64,000 bases of DNA. Source: Aureispira sp050633105. GTDB lineage: Bacteria > Bacteroidota > Bacteroidia > Chitinophagales > Saprospiraceae. Shown piece by piece: positions 36,370-47,000 of the stretch. The stretch lies in contig JBOEFW010000053.1 of assembly GCA_050633105.1 (NCBI GenBank), forward strand, positions 196,923 through 260,922, in the 5' to 3' direction. The notes beneath the pieces are model-generated. The model was not told the DNA's origin and made no database searches. It was given only the letters and a program-made list of their open reading frames with translations. The position numbers and the translations under genes were made by a program. Position 1 is the stretch's first letter, and each line of letters opens with the position of its first letter.

Positions 36370-38514
36370 TTAAGTTTCAAGTGGTAAATGAAAAATAACG
36401 GTGGTGCCCTTTTTAGGAATCGACCGTGTTTTAAAGGTGATGTTTTCAGCATTCTTTTTATTCAGCAAATCAATGCGCTCTTTTGTAATTCTAGTCGCAT
36501 GAGAAACATGTTGTTTATTAACCTTTTCTTCATTAACATTAAAACCAACCCCGTTATCTTTCACTAGAATTTGAATACCCTCGTCCTCTAAGGTCATTTT
36601 AATGCTTAATAACCCTTTATAAGGGATGTCTTTGAAACCATGTTCCAATGCATTCTCAATAATAGGTTGCATCAACATCGGTGGAATCAAAAAGTCTTGC
36701 CCTTGTAATGCAGGATCAATCTCAATACTATAATCCAACTGTTCTCCAAAACGCAGCGCTTGCAAGGCCACATAATTTTCTAACCACTCTATTTCTTTAG
36801 TAATAGAAATTAGCTCTTGTGTTGAATTGTCCAAAATTGCCCGCACAAGAGTGGCAAAGGAAGATAAAAAATCGCCTGCTTTGATGGGGTTGTTGGTATA
36901 AATGAAGCTCTGTATAGCGCCCAACACATTAAAGAGAAAATGTGGATTCATTTGATTCCGCAAGAGTTGGTATTTCAATTCACGGGTTTGAAGATTACTC
37001 TTAATCGTTTTGTATTGTACATACAAGAGCAGAAGAATCACAAGTAATACAGAGAGACCTATGGTTAAATAAAGTAGCCGTCTATTTTGAAGGGCTTCTT
37101 TTTCTTGGAAAATTTGGGCTTGCTTTAAAGCTTCATTTTGTTGACTCAACTCCTTGGTTTCGTGCTTAATTTCTAAGTCCCGAATTGCATTTTTTTCGTT
37201 GATAGAAGCCAAGCTATCCTCTACGACTTTTTGTTGTTGGCTATAGTGGTAAGCCAACTCAAAATCCTTTAATAGAACAGCGGTTTTGATGCCACCTGCT
37301 AAGGCATATCTCTTAATCATGGCATCTTCTGTAGAGTCAATCAGAAATTGATACAATTCTTTGCTCTTCTCTAATTGTCCTGTTTTTCTATAAACAGCTG
37401 CCTGGTTTTGATACAAGGCATTTCGTGTATTCTCAGAATTAAAGAACGCTTTAAGAGCAGCCGCTTTTTCACTAACAACCAAGGCCTCTTGAAGCCTGCC
37501 TAACTTACTATAGTTGACGCTTTTACTAATGTAGCAATGCCCTAATTTATCGTTGTATTGATTCGCCTTATAAAATGGAATAATTTTGTCTAAAATAACA
37601 AGGGCTGTATCCAAGGCTTCACTATTCGCAAACATAACCGCCAAATTATAATAAGCATTACAAAGTTCTAGAGTGTCTTCTGTTTCTTCTAGAATTGCAA
37701 TCGACTTACTTACATATTGAATTGCCATCTGTGGGTCGTCTAAATAATTGTAAACGCCTGATAAGTTACTTAAAATTGTTGATTTAACTTCAGTAGCTCC
37801 TATTGCATCATAAACATCTATTGCTTGGTAGAACAACTCTGCCGCTTTTTGATATTGTCGCGTATTGACATAAATTCCTGCCCTATTCGCATAATGATCC
37901 CCTAATAATCGCTGTCTTAAAATCGAATCCTCTACGTTTTGGAGCTGTTGCAAAGACTTATCTAAATATAATAAAGTACTATCATGTTTTCCTAGTTCCC
38001 CATAAGCGCTCGCTTGGAGATTATAAGTAATGGTCCACTGAGCATATTTCTCTGTAGGAATTAAAGTCAATACTTTGTTAAGATGCTCAATTGATTGTTG
38101 GGGCTCTTTATATAAGTCGTCAAGAGCTAATAAATAATAAATTTCACATCTATTATCATTAATTGTTTCTAAAGAATGATTAGCAGCCGATAAGAAAGTA
38201 AAGGCACTGTCCAATTGAGTCGCAGCGGCCTTTAGTTGTCCTAAATATTGAGTCGCCTTCCCTCTTACTTGGTAAATTTTCCCTTTCAAGGCAAGCTCTT
38301 CTCCTCCAAGTAATGCTTGTGCTTTATTACTATAAACAATAGCTTCTGGTGGATTAATAGTCAATATAGCTGCCGCCAAATTATAGTATAAGTTCGCCTG
38401 CTCTGTTGGAGTGCTAACTGTTGGCAACAAGGCTTGAAGGCTATCAACAGTAGATTGTTGCGCCCATGACCAATTCACTATAACACAGAAGAAAATACAA
38501 AAGATGATTTTCAT
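36370..38514 (-). CDS. TPR sensor histidine kinase, LytS/YehU type
   Basis: A 714-residue membrane histidine kinase. Signal peptide 1-18 (ending WSWA), then extracytoplasmic TPR repeats (about 20-430) and a coiled coil (about 435-475). One membrane segment (about 480-500, LTIGLSVLLVILLLLYVQY) is followed by a His_kinase domain with the phospho-acceptor in LLRNQMNPHFLFNVLGAIQS (His about 524). The ATPase follows, with the N-box PIIENALEHGF (about 615-625) and the G-box ILVKDNGVGF. By family knowledge such kinases phosphorylate LytTR-domain response regulators, normally encoded next door. No such regulator is present in this window, so the kinase is an orphan here. ATG start; single gene. Confidence 0.92.
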   Translation of the reverse strand: MKIIFCIFFCVIVNWSWAQQSTVDSLQALLPTVSTPTEQANLYYNLAAAILTINPPEAIVYSNKAQALLGGEELALKGKIYQVRGKATQYLGQLKAAATQLDSAFTFLSAANHSLETINDNRCEIYYLLALDDLYKEPQQSIEHLNKVLTLIPTEKYAQWTITYNLQASAYGELGKHDSTLLYLDKSLQQLQNVEDSILRQRLLGDHYANRAGIYVNTRQYQKAAELFYQAIDVYDAIGATEVKSTILSNLSGVYNYLDDPQMAIQYVSKSIAILEETEDTLELCNAYYNLAVMFANSEALDTALVILDKIIPFYKANQYNDKLGHCYISKSVNYSKLGRLQEALVVSEKAAALKAFFNSENTRNALYQNQAAVYRKTGQLEKSKELYQFLIDSTEDAMIKRYALAGGIKTAVLLKDFELAYHYSQQQKVVEDSLASINEKNAIRDLEIKHETKELSQQNEALKQAQIFQEKEALQNRRLLYLTIGLSVLLVILLLLYVQYKTIKSNLQTRELKYQLLRNQMNPHFLFNVLGAIQSFIYTNNPIKAGDFLSSFATLVRAILDNSTQELISITKEIEWLENYVALQALRFGEQLDYSIEIDPALQGQDFLIPPMLMQPIIENALEHGFKDIPYKGLLSIKMTLEDEGIQILVKDNGVGFNVNEEKVNKQHVSHATRITKERIDLLNKKNAENITFKTRSIPKKGTTVIFHLPLET

Positions 38515-38580
38515 AGAAAAAAAGATAAAAAATATTAAATTAATTTACAAATAATACAAAGGCACATTACAGGCATTAAA

Positions 38581-39708
38581 TTACCACTGAAAACCAAGTA
38601 CAACTTGTACAAATTCAGCCTCTCCTCCATACGTTCGTACATGACACCCCAACCAAAATTGTTGTCCTTGTTGCTTAAAATAGTTCTGACTATAAAAATT
38701 GAAGCCCAGCTCTGCACTTAGCAAGCTACGTTGTAAGCGATGAGCATTGAGATATACCCCTAAATTACTCAGCAAGCCCCAACGACCAAATAATAATTCA
38801 TGCCCAGCCACAATACTGACCCGTGCATAGTCCCAATGTTCCAGCATTCTAGTTCCTTGATGTTGATCAAAGGCTCTTGGGGCAGTATTGTATAAATAAT
38901 TAATCCCCAAACGCAACTTACTTGTTCGAGCTAATAACTTAGAAGCGCCAATTGTTACCCCATAAATAGGATATTTCACCCCTTGGCTTGTAGCCATTTC
39001 TGTGCCGCCTAATAAGACTCGGACAAAAGGTCGAACGGATTTCAGAAAGGGAGGTAAATTAGTTATAGCGGCCCGACGGGCACGAATTCGAGTTGATTTA
39101 GAAAGAGTATCTAATCCTCCAAACTCATATTGCATTCCTACCTGTACAGCAGGGATATTAATCCCTAAATTAGGTTTAACAAAACCGCCATTAGAATAAT
39201 GACTAGCACTCACTCCCAAAAAAAGGCGCCAATGCGCAGAGATCGCATAACGCGTCAGGAAACGAACCGTAGCATAGGCATTTAATCGCGCCCCCATCAC
39301 TATATTCTTAGCATTATAAATGCTGTGAAAAGATCGAGTCAGATAAGCCACCCCCCAACCAATTCTACATTGTCCCTCAAATGCGCCTACTTTAAAGATT
39401 CTAAAATTTAGACTTGGAACCAAATAAAAAGCGCGGCCTAAAACGGCTTTATTCCCTAAGGTTTGGTACCCAAACAAATAAGCAATTTGAGGGCGATTGT
39501 GTAAGACGGACCACAATCGTTCTTCTTTTGGACGGTGCAAGACCGCCAACTCTAATCCATGAGAAGGGCTTTCTATTGTAGGGTAACGCGGGTGAATGGG
39601 AATGTTATAACCGCCTTGATAATTGAGTTCTATTCCTGTAGATTGCGCCTGCAACGCCCCTACTCCACCAATAAGCCCAATACTTATAAGCAACCATAAT
39701 TTTTTCAT
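38581..39708 (-). CDS. PagL-like acyloxyacyl hydrolase (outer-membrane barrel)
   Basis: A 375-residue exported protein resembling the lipid A deacylase PagL / acyloxyacyl hydrolase family. Signal peptide 1-21 (MKKLWLLISIGLIGGVGALQA). The key block is VSASHYSNGGFVKPNLGIN, matching the catalytic His-Ser region of PagL, followed by VGMQYEFG. The protein is roughly twice the length of PagL and continues with a second set of amphipathic beta strands, ending QVVLGFQW with the aromatic C-terminus typical of outer-membrane barrels. Predicted to remodel lipid A acyl chains; fits with the Lpt permease nearby. I start at 39706-39708, 7 bases after the TPR gene's stop, because earlier starts lack a signal peptide. 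Confidence 0.8.
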   Translation of the reverse strand: MKKLWLLISIGLIGGVGALQAQSTGIELNYQGGYNIPIHPRYPTIESPSHGLELAVLHRPKEERLWSVLHNRPQIAYLFGYQTLGNKAVLGRAFYLVPSLNFRIFKVGAFEGQCRIGWGVAYLTRSFHSIYNAKNIVMGARLNAYATVRFLTRYAISAHWRLFLGVSASHYSNGGFVKPNLGINIPAVQVGMQYEFGGLDTLSKSTRIRARRAAITNLPPFLKSVRPFVRVLLGGTEMATSQGVKYPIYGVTIGASKLLARTSKLRLGINYLYNTAPRAFDQHQGTRMLEHWDYARVSIVAGHELLFGRWGLLSNLGVYLNAHRLQRSLLSAELGFNFYSQNYFKQQGQQFWLGCHVRTYGGEAEFVQVVLGFQW

Positions 39709-39715
39709 AAAGCGT

Positions 39716-41035
39716 CTAATTATCACCAGCAGCACCTCCTCCTGAAAAATCATCATCATCGTCCTCCTCTTCAGAAACAGCAGATGCATCGATGTCTTCT
39801 TCTATTGGTCCACCTTCTTGTTCCTTGATCTGCAAAGAAAGTGCAACAGCAGGTAAATAATCCGCTTCCAAAGCTAATGCCTTTTCTAGTTGTTCTTTAG
39901 CAGTAAAAACGTCCTCTAGATATTTCAAAGAGAAAGCAGCATAAGCTGTATGAATAGTGGGATTTTGTTGAGGCTGTTTCAAATAACGTTCATAGTATTG
40001 AGCCATTGCGCCGTAATCTTGGTAATGTTCTTCCAATAAATTCATCAATTGCTGAAAAACGGCTTGCTGTTGTAAATCAGCCACCAACGATTTTTCATAA
40101 TACAATTTAGCCTTATCTTTATCTCCCAACTGTTCTTCTTGTAATTGTCCCAAACTCGCCAAAAGGAGGCTGCTATCTCCATGAATTGGATGATCCACTC
40201 CTTTCTCGAAAGTTGCTAAAGCGGCATCTATGTCCTCTTCCTCTCGCCACTGAATCCACCCCAATAAATTCAAAGCCTCTTCTTGGTAAGGATTAATATC
40301 TAGGGCAATATCTATAAATTGTTTGGCACGGCTTAAGTCACCTAATGCTCGATGTGCTTCCGCCATTCGAACATGAATTTCTGCCATAAAAGGTTCTATA
40401 TCCAATACTACTTGATAGTACTTAATCGCTTCTTCATAATTTCCCTCTTGCTCTACTTGTAAAATCCCTAGTTGCAGATGGGCATAAACATGCTGTCCAT
40501 CTTGTGCGATACAGCGTTTGTAATAAGCAATGGCTTCTTCATAATTTCCTTCTTGCTCAACCAAACGGCCTAAAGCATACAAAGCCTCTGCCTGTTGAGG
40601 AATATACGCCAAGACACTTTCAAAGCAAGCTTTTGCTTCTGAAAGCAAATCAAATAGCTTATAAAGACGACGACCCAAGTCCAAATATTGCTCCACCAAA
40701 ACTGGTGAAGTCATCAAAAGCGCTTCGTAAGGAGCCTTGTTTTGTTCAAACGTAGTGTAGTTTTGCTGTTGTAAAGCGCGATAATCTCCCGCCCAAGGCA
40801 AATAACTGATAATAGAATCAAAAATGCATAGGGCGTTGGTTAGCTCTTGCAGCTCCTCTGCTGTACTGTGTTTTTCTAATAACTCCTGAGCAGGTTCTTT
40901 GATGCTTGGATCGGGATGGATTTGCCACAATAATGCCAAGGCACAGCGATAGTTATTAACCTCATTGTGGGGTAATTGTGTTAGAAATGCCTCTATTTCT
41001 GAATCGGCAGCTTGCAAAAGCGCTTGTTCTGTCAT
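39716..41035 (-). CDS. Tetratricopeptide-repeat protein
   Basis: A 439-residue cytosolic protein made of tandem TPRs from about 115 to 400 (for example AEALYALGRLVEQEGNYEEA, AIAYYKRCIAQDGQHVYAHL, KYYQVVLDIEPFMAEIHVRM). The C-terminus is strongly acidic then Gly-rich (SEEEDDDDDFSGGGAAGDN). TPR proteins are protein-interaction scaffolds; no partner can be inferred except that the PagL-like gene starts 7 bases after its stop, so the two are probably co-transcribed and may cooperate in envelope work. No signal peptide. Confidence 0.85.
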   Translation of the reverse strand: MTEQALLQAADSEIEAFLTQLPHNEVNNYRCALALLWQIHPDPSIKEPAQELLEKHSTAEELQELTNALCIFDSIISYLPWAGDYRALQQQNYTTFEQNKAPYEALLMTSPVLVEQYLDLGRRLYKLFDLLSEAKACFESVLAYIPQQAEALYALGRLVEQEGNYEEAIAYYKRCIAQDGQHVYAHLQLGILQVEQEGNYEEAIKYYQVVLDIEPFMAEIHVRMAEAHRALGDLSRAKQFIDIALDINPYQEEALNLLGWIQWREEEDIDAALATFEKGVDHPIHGDSSLLLASLGQLQEEQLGDKDKAKLYYEKSLVADLQQQAVFQQLMNLLEEHYQDYGAMAQYYERYLKQPQQNPTIHTAYAAFSLKYLEDVFTAKEQLEKALALEADYLPAVALSLQIKEQEGGPIEEDIDASAVSEEEDDDDDFSGGGAAGDN

Positions 41036-41180
41036 GCTAAAAAAGACCTTGTAGTGAAAAATACTTTTTTATCTTCTTCGTGAAAATATGGGAGGGAGTC
41101 ATAGTATAAGGCTTGAATTTAGTACATTTGTCAAAGCTTGAGCATCCCATTAAAGAACTTTTACAAATCGTCTATTCTTC

Positions 41181-42233
41181 TTGACTGTTCTTCCAAATCT
41201 TACATTTTACCATAAAATCTGGAGTCTCTTACTCCTTGGCTGTTTATTGTGGGCTCCTGTTGCTGTGGCACAGGATAGTCTCTCACCAAGCCCTAAACCG
41301 AAACCTGTTCTGCCTAGTGTACGAACAGCAACAGCACCTAAAGTAGTACCGAGCACAGATATTGCCAAGGCAACTAGTACCTCTTATTTTACGAATTCTT
41401 TCAAGGTACTACAAAGCAAGTTACCGCGCAAATACTACAATAATAATATCTTCGACATTGATGAATCGGATAACCCTTTTGCTTTAACAGGCGGCAATAA
41501 GAATCGTCAAAATACCGCTAAAGAGCAACGCAAAAAAGAGGGAACAGCCGTTTTCTCGCAATTGTTTGCCAGCAAAAGCAACAATGGACAACAAAGTACC
41601 CAATGGTTAATCTTTTTTCTCTTAGGAATTTTGTCGTTTATGGCAATGCTTTTGGCCATTTATCCTAAAGATGTTCGACTCACTTTTCAGGCCTTTTTAA
41701 GTAGCAGTGCCAATAAGAATGTACAACGAGAACAGGCTGGATTTCTCAAAATAGAAAGCTTCACCAGCTACCTATTATTTGTGTCTAGTATGGGGACTTT
41801 TTTGTTCTTAACCGTCGATATTCTCCAACCTGACAACCCTTTTAATAGCTTTGGAATGCTGTTGCTTTTCATTCTAGGGGTAGCCTGTGTTTACATCCTT
41901 AAACATTTTCAGCTTAAAGTTTTATCCTTCATTTTGCCTTGTCATCAAGAAATAGAGACCTATAATTTTATTATCTTTAATACTAATAAAGCACTCGGCT
42001 TCCTCCTAATCCCTTTACTCTTTTTAGTTGCTTATGTCCCCTCTGGTGCACAGTACACTGCTTTTTATGCTAGTGTTATACTCTTAGGGCTAATCTATAT
42101 GTACCGCACTTTAAAGGGCTTAGCAGCTGCTGCTAGTCTAATTTTATTTCGAAAATTCCATTTTATTGTTTACCTTTGTGCCGTCGAAATAGCTCCTATG
42201 CTGATTTTGCTGAAGCTATTGTATGTTTTGTAG
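41181..42233 (+). CDS. DUF4271 membrane protein
   Basis: A 350-residue DUF4271 protein, a Bacteroidota-specific family. A signal-like N-terminus (LLLLGCLLWAPVAVAQ) precedes a low-complexity periplasmic part (about 35-140). Six or so membrane segments follow (for example WLIFFLLGILSFMAMLLAIY, LGFLLIPLLFLVAYV), ending YLCAVEIAPMLILLKLLYVL. The function is unknown, but the family is repeatedly found directly upstream of hemD, as here (41 bases), which hints at a link with haem synthesis or envelope redox. Translation seems to start at TTG (41181). Confidence 0.85.
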   Translation: MTVLPNLTFYHKIWSLLLLGCLLWAPVAVAQDSLSPSPKPKPVLPSVRTATAPKVVPSTDIAKATSTSYFTNSFKVLQSKLPRKYYNNNIFDIDESDNPFALTGGNKNRQNTAKEQRKKEGTAVFSQLFASKSNNGQQSTQWLIFFLLGILSFMAMLLAIYPKDVRLTFQAFLSSSANKNVQREQAGFLKIESFTSYLLFVSSMGTFLFLTVDILQPDNPFNSFGMLLLFILGVACVYILKHFQLKVLSFILPCHQEIETYNFIIFNTNKALGFLLIPLLFLVAYVPSGAQYTAFYASVILLGLIYMYRTLKGLAAAASLILFRKFHFIVYLCAVEIAPMLILLKLLYVL

Positions 42234-42274
42234 AGGTTATTGACACAACTTCTAAGAGAAAGTAACAGATCTGA

Positions 42275-43063
42275 ATGGCAACAAATACACAAGACCGTCT
42301 CAACAAAGTGGAGAACATTTTGGTGACGCAAATGACGACCTCGAATAATCGAGCTCCCTATGATAAACTCGTTGAAAAGTTTGGCTTACAAATAGATTAT
42401 CGTCCTTTTACTGAGGTGATTCCAGTTACCTCCAAGGAATTTAGAAAGCAGAAAATTAATCTAGAAGAATATACTGCTATTATTTTAACTAGTAAAAGCG
42501 CTATAGACCACTTCTTTAGATTATGTGAAGAAATGCGCTATAAAGTGCCAACCGACTTAAAGTACTTCTGTAAATCGGAAGCTGTCGCTTTATACTTGCA
42601 AAAACACATTGTTTACCGCAAACGTAAAGTATTTTTTGGCAAGCGTACACTCGCTGACCTTAAACCATCTTTGATCAAGCACAAGAAGAAAGAGAAATTC
42701 TTATTGCCTTGTTCTAATTTAGGTGGTCGTAATTTTACAGCATTCTTAGAAGAGAATGGCTTTGATTACAAGGAGTCAACGATGTATTTGGCAGCAAGCA
42801 GCGACATTTCTGACCTAGAAGATGTATTTTATGACATCTTGGTCTTTTTTAGTCCATTAAGCTTGAATTCTTTGTATGACAACTTCCCTGACTTCAAACA
42901 AAACAACACTCGTGTTGCAGCCTTTGGTAAAACAACCGCTCAGGCCGTGTTAGACAAAGGTTTAACCTTAGACATTGAAGCCCCTAATCCTGATACGCCT
43001 TCTATGACAATGGCGATCGAGCGATACATCCGCGAAACATTAAAAGATGCCTCGAATAAGTAG
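42275..43063 (+). CDS. hemD: Uroporphyrinogen-III synthase
   Basis: Predicted HemD of 262 residues, which closes and rearranges hydroxymethylbilane to uroporphyrinogen III in the haem pathway. The family is poorly conserved; recognisable parts are ILVTQ near 16, DYRPFTEVIPV, TAIILTSKSAIDHFF (first domain), FLLPCSNLGGRNFTAFLEENG, DILVFFSPLSLNSLYDNFP and VAAFGKTTAQAVLDKGLTLD with the closing PDTPSMTMAIERYI. This matches the Bacteroidota HemD pattern. Position immediately after DUF4271 supports the call. A terminator follows 17 bases downstream. Confidence 0.88.
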   Translation: MATNTQDRLNKVENILVTQMTTSNNRAPYDKLVEKFGLQIDYRPFTEVIPVTSKEFRKQKINLEEYTAIILTSKSAIDHFFRLCEEMRYKVPTDLKYFCKSEAVALYLQKHIVYRKRKVFFGKRTLADLKPSLIKHKKKEKFLLPCSNLGGRNFTAFLEENGFDYKESTMYLAASSDISDLEDVFYDILVFFSPLSLNSLYDNFPDFKQNNTRVAAFGKTTAQAVLDKGLTLDIEAPNPDTPSMTMAIERYIRETLKDASNK

Positions 43064-43079
43064 TAGAGCTATCTATTTT

Positions 43080-43112
43080 AAAGGCGCTTTTGATCACGTC
43101 AAAAGCGCCTTT
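43080..43112 (+). terminator. Intrinsic terminator of hemD
   Basis: AAAGGCGCTTTTGA (43080-43093), loop TCACG, TCAAAAGCGCCTTT (43099-43112): a perfect 14-bp stem. Confidence 0.92.
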
Positions 43113-43251
43113 CTTATTGTAACACAGTAATTTTCGTCAAAAAAAAATCATTTTATGTCATTTAAAGGCATCTAGTTTTTTTTCTTTGTAATCTTGATGT
43201 ACATTTATAAATACCTTAATATTCCCCTTTATGTCCTAAGGTAACTTGTCT

Positions 43252-43959
43252 ATGAATAATCAAACGGCGATATTAATTTTTACGCGCACTGCTCAAGAAG
43301 AAGCGCAACAGAAGTGGTCTGCCCAATTAGGGTCAGCTGCTAATGGTCGTCATATTGCCCAAACACTCATTGCACATACCCGCAAAGTAGCCAAGGCAAC
43401 AGGTTATCCTGTCATAGAAGTTTCTACTCAACATCAACAAGGACAATCCTTTGGGGCACGCCTAAGTCACGCCATTCAAAACATTTGGAATCGTGGTTTT
43501 GAGAACGTGTTAATTGTGGGAACAGATACCCCAAGTATTAGCACAAAATTATTACAACAAGCAGCCAATCAAATCACCCCTACTCAGAGCGTGATTGGCG
43601 CTGCAACCGATGGTGGAGCTTATCTAATAGGCTTACATTATCGCCAATTTAACGCCGATAGTTTTGCCACTCTACCTTGGCAACAAGAAGAATTATATCG
43701 AGCGTTAAGCGCACACTTATCACAAGACGACCAAGCACTACATTTGTTGCCTATACTTTCTGATATTGACCATTGGGAAGCATTGGTACATTTTATACAG
43801 ACGACCCCTTTGTCGCTCTTACAAGTCCGTTTGCGCTATTATTTGCTCTCTTCAGAGCAAGCGACGACTCTATTGCCGCTTCCAAAAGCTTGGAATAAAA
43901 ATTTTACGGCACCTACTTATAACCGTCCTCCGCCGATTAGCACTGTTATCCGCGCTTAA
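43252..43959 (+). CDS. DUF2064 / TIGR04282-type glycosyltransferase-like protein
   Basis: A 235-residue GT-A-fold protein of the DUF2064 family (TIGR04282). Key parts are AILIFTRTAQEEA at the N-terminus, GARLSHAIQNIWNRGFENVLIVGTDTP with the DxD-like metal site (GTDTPSIS), and ATDGGAYLIGL. In the classical members the first block carries KxPxxGxVKTRL; that KTR-containing loop is missing here (the segment is EEAQQKWSAQL), so donor binding may be altered. The family is annotated as nucleotide-sugar transferase-like, sometimes in arsenosugar clusters; no such context exists here. ATG at 43252 preferred over TTG at 43246. Confidence 0.8.
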   Translation: MNNQTAILIFTRTAQEEAQQKWSAQLGSAANGRHIAQTLIAHTRKVAKATGYPVIEVSTQHQQGQSFGARLSHAIQNIWNRGFENVLIVGTDTPSISTKLLQQAANQITPTQSVIGAATDGGAYLIGLHYRQFNADSFATLPWQQEELYRALSAHLSQDDQALHLLPILSDIDHWEALVHFIQTTPLSLLQVRLRYYLLSSEQATTLLPLPKAWNKNFTAPTYNRPPPISTVIRA

Positions 43960-44032
43960 TCGACACCATTCCAGTTTAATCAAGACCGACCCCTCTTTTT
44001 TGACGATCACCAAGATCTAACACCCTTTCTGT

Positions 44033-44061
44033 GTTGGATTATTGGCATTTTATTATCTTTT
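44033..44061 (+). promoter_or_regulatory. Possible promoter of the SusC/SusD operon
   Basis: GTTG at 44033-44036, a 17-base spacer, and TATCTTTT at 44054-44061, one base from TAnnTTTG. It would give a leader of about 10 bases before the SusC ATG. A weak match; no operator is visible. Confidence 0.35.
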
Positions 44062-44076
44062 TTATAGTACAATTTT

Positions 44077-47000
44077 ATGAAACAACGTTTTCTACTAGGA
44101 TTGTTATGTCTATTGTTGAGTACAGTAGCTTACGCACAACATCGCCTTAGTGGTAAGGTGATGGACCAAGAAAGCCAAGAACCCATTTTTGGCGCTTTGA
44201 TTTATGAAAAAAACACCACTACTAGTGCCGTCTCTACGGATGATGGGGTTTATGAATTAACCGTGAGTTCTGACACAGCTACGGTTGTTTTTACTTATCT
44301 AGGAATGACCAACCTAGAAGTTCAATTAAAAGGCAATACCAATCTAGATGTTGTTCTTACCTATTCTACTGCTAGCCTCAAAGAAGTCGTTGTTACAGCA
44401 CTAGGCATTGAACGCCAAAAGAAGGCCTTGGGTTATGCTACACAGGAGATTGATGGCGCGACCCTTCAAAATGTTCGCCAAGAAAACTTAATTAATGGCT
44501 TAGCAGGTCGAGTAGCGGGGGTACAAATCACTAACGGTTCTACAGGAATTGGTTCGTCTTCTCATATTTTCATCCGTGGACAATCTTCTCTTTCTGGTAA
44601 TAACCAAGCTCTATTTGTAGTGGATGGTATTCCAATTAGCAATGAGTTGATTGCGAACAATACCGAAACCTCTGCTGCGGGGTTTCAAGAAGTAGATTAT
44701 GGCAATGGTGCAGGGGAAATTAGCCCTGATGACATCGCTTCAATCAATATTCTAAAAGGACCTAGTGCAACGGCTTTGTATGGCGCTCGTGCAGCGAATG
44801 GAGTGGTTGTTATTGAAACTAAATCTGGCAAAAACAAGCGTGGTATTGGCGTTTCGATCAATAGTAGTGTCACTGCGGAATCCATCTTGCGTTTACCAGA
44901 ATATCAAAATGAATATGGACAAGGTGTTGGAACTGACTTTGCCTATGTAGATGGCAATACAGGCGATGGTGGCTCTATCTTAAGCTATGGGCCTCGTTTA
45001 GATGGTCGTTTGGTGCCTCAATTTGACGGTACTTCTATTGGCCCAAATGGAGAAACCTTACGTGGAGGAGATGTTATTTCTAGAAATGGGGCTCCTATCA
45101 CAGCTACTCCTTGGGTCGCGCGCCCTAATAACGTTCGCGACTTCTTTCAGACAGGAGTCACCTTCATCAATAATGTTGCCTTGACAGGCGCCAATGATAA
45201 AGGCCATTTCAGAATCTCTTATACCAACCTTAATAACAAAGGAATTGTACCTGGTACGGACTTAGGACGCCATAGTTTTTCTGTAAGTGGGGGCTATAAT
45301 TTAACAGAGCGTCTCTCTGTAAAAACTTATATTAACTACATTAACTCTAGTAGTAATAACCGCCCTGCAACAGGGTATGGTTCTGAAAACATCATGTACT
45401 TGTTTACGTGGATGGGTAGACAGTCTAACGTCAGTAGCTTAAAAGAGTATTGGCAACGTGGACAAGAGGGGTTAGCGCAGTATAACTACAATTATGCTTG
45501 GATGGACAACCCTTATTTTGCTATGACAGAAAACCAAAATGGCTTTGGCAAACACCGTATCCTTAGCAATACTTCCTTGAATTATACCATTACAGAAGGC
45601 CTAAATTTGCGTTTCCGTAATGGGTTGGATTATTACAATGATCTAAGAACATCTAAGCGCGCATTTAGTACACAGCGTTTCCGCAATGGGGCTTATCGAG
45701 AGGATCAAGTTATTTTCTCAGAATTCAATACAGATTTCTTGTTGTCTTATGAGAAAAAATTGAGCGAAGATTGGCAGTTCTCTATTGCCTTGGGTGGTAA
45801 TATGATGAACCAACAACTGCGTTATGGAAGTACAACGGCCAATGAATTATCGGTTCCTGGTATTTACAACTTTAACAACTCTCGTGTTCCTTTAGCCATT
45901 GACCAGTACCAGCAGCAAAAACAGATTTTGAGTTTGTATGCCTTAGGACAAGTATCTTATAAGAGCTTCTTGTTTTTGGATATGACGGTACGTAATGACT
46001 GGTCCAGTACCTTGCCAATAAACAACAATGCTTATGCTTATTATTCATTTGCGCTGAGTGGAATTATCTCTGATATGGTCCAACTACCAAAAGCATTTAG
46101 CTTGGTAAAAGTACGCGCGAGTATTGCAAGTGTTGGTAATGATACCGATCCTTATAATCTCAACAATACCTTTGCTTTTGGTCAATTGTATGGTGCCAAT
46201 CCAACGGTGACCAATTCTAGTACTTTATTAAACAGCCAATTGTTGCCAGAACGGACTACTGCCTATGAATTTGGGACAGATTTGCGTTTTTTCCAAGGGC
46301 GTTTCAATGTAGATGTGACTTATTATAATAACCTAAGTACCAACCAGATTATTGAGTTGCCTACTTCTACGGCAAGTGGTTATGTTTCTCGTATTGCCAA
46401 TGGTGGGCAAATCCGTAGTGAAGGCTTGGAAGCCATTGTTTCGGCGACTCCTGTACGCACCAAGGATTTCCAGTGGAACTTGTTTGCCAACTTTAGCCGC
46501 AATGTGTCTACCGTTGTAGCATTGCCTGAAGGGATTGAGCAGTATGTAACAGGATATTCTCGGGTGTATGATCGCTCTGATCGAAGTGTATTTTTCATTG
46601 CAACAGAAGGTGGTCGTGTTGGAGATATGTATGGAACTGGGCTAAAAGAAGTCAATGGACAACAAGTTTATGATGCGAACGGAAACCCTGTAAAAGATCC
46701 AGAATTGCGTCTATTGGGGAATTACAATCCTGATTTTATTTTGGGTTTTGGGACAGAGGTTTCTTGGAAAGGATTGAGTTTAGGAATGCTCTGGGATTGG
46801 CGTCAAGGAGGAACAATTGTTTCTCGTACGTTGGCAATCGCTAGTACTTCTGGAGTATTGTCCAATACCTTAGTTGGGCGCGAGACAGGCGTTGTGGGAG
46901 ATGGAGTTGTCAATGTGGGGACAGAAGATAACCCCAATTATGTTCCCAATACCACCGCTATTTCTGCCAACAATTACTATGGTCAATATTATGATCGAGA

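Noticed and set aside
38520..38551. TTTG / TATCTTTT pair upstream of the TPR kinase as its promoter
   Set aside because: The predicted start of transcription would fall inside the ATG, leaving no leader; the tract is AT-rich and the match probably chance.
38535..38717. Minus-strand 60-codon frame
   Set aside because: Mostly overlaps the 3' end of the PagL-like gene in another frame and has no protein features.
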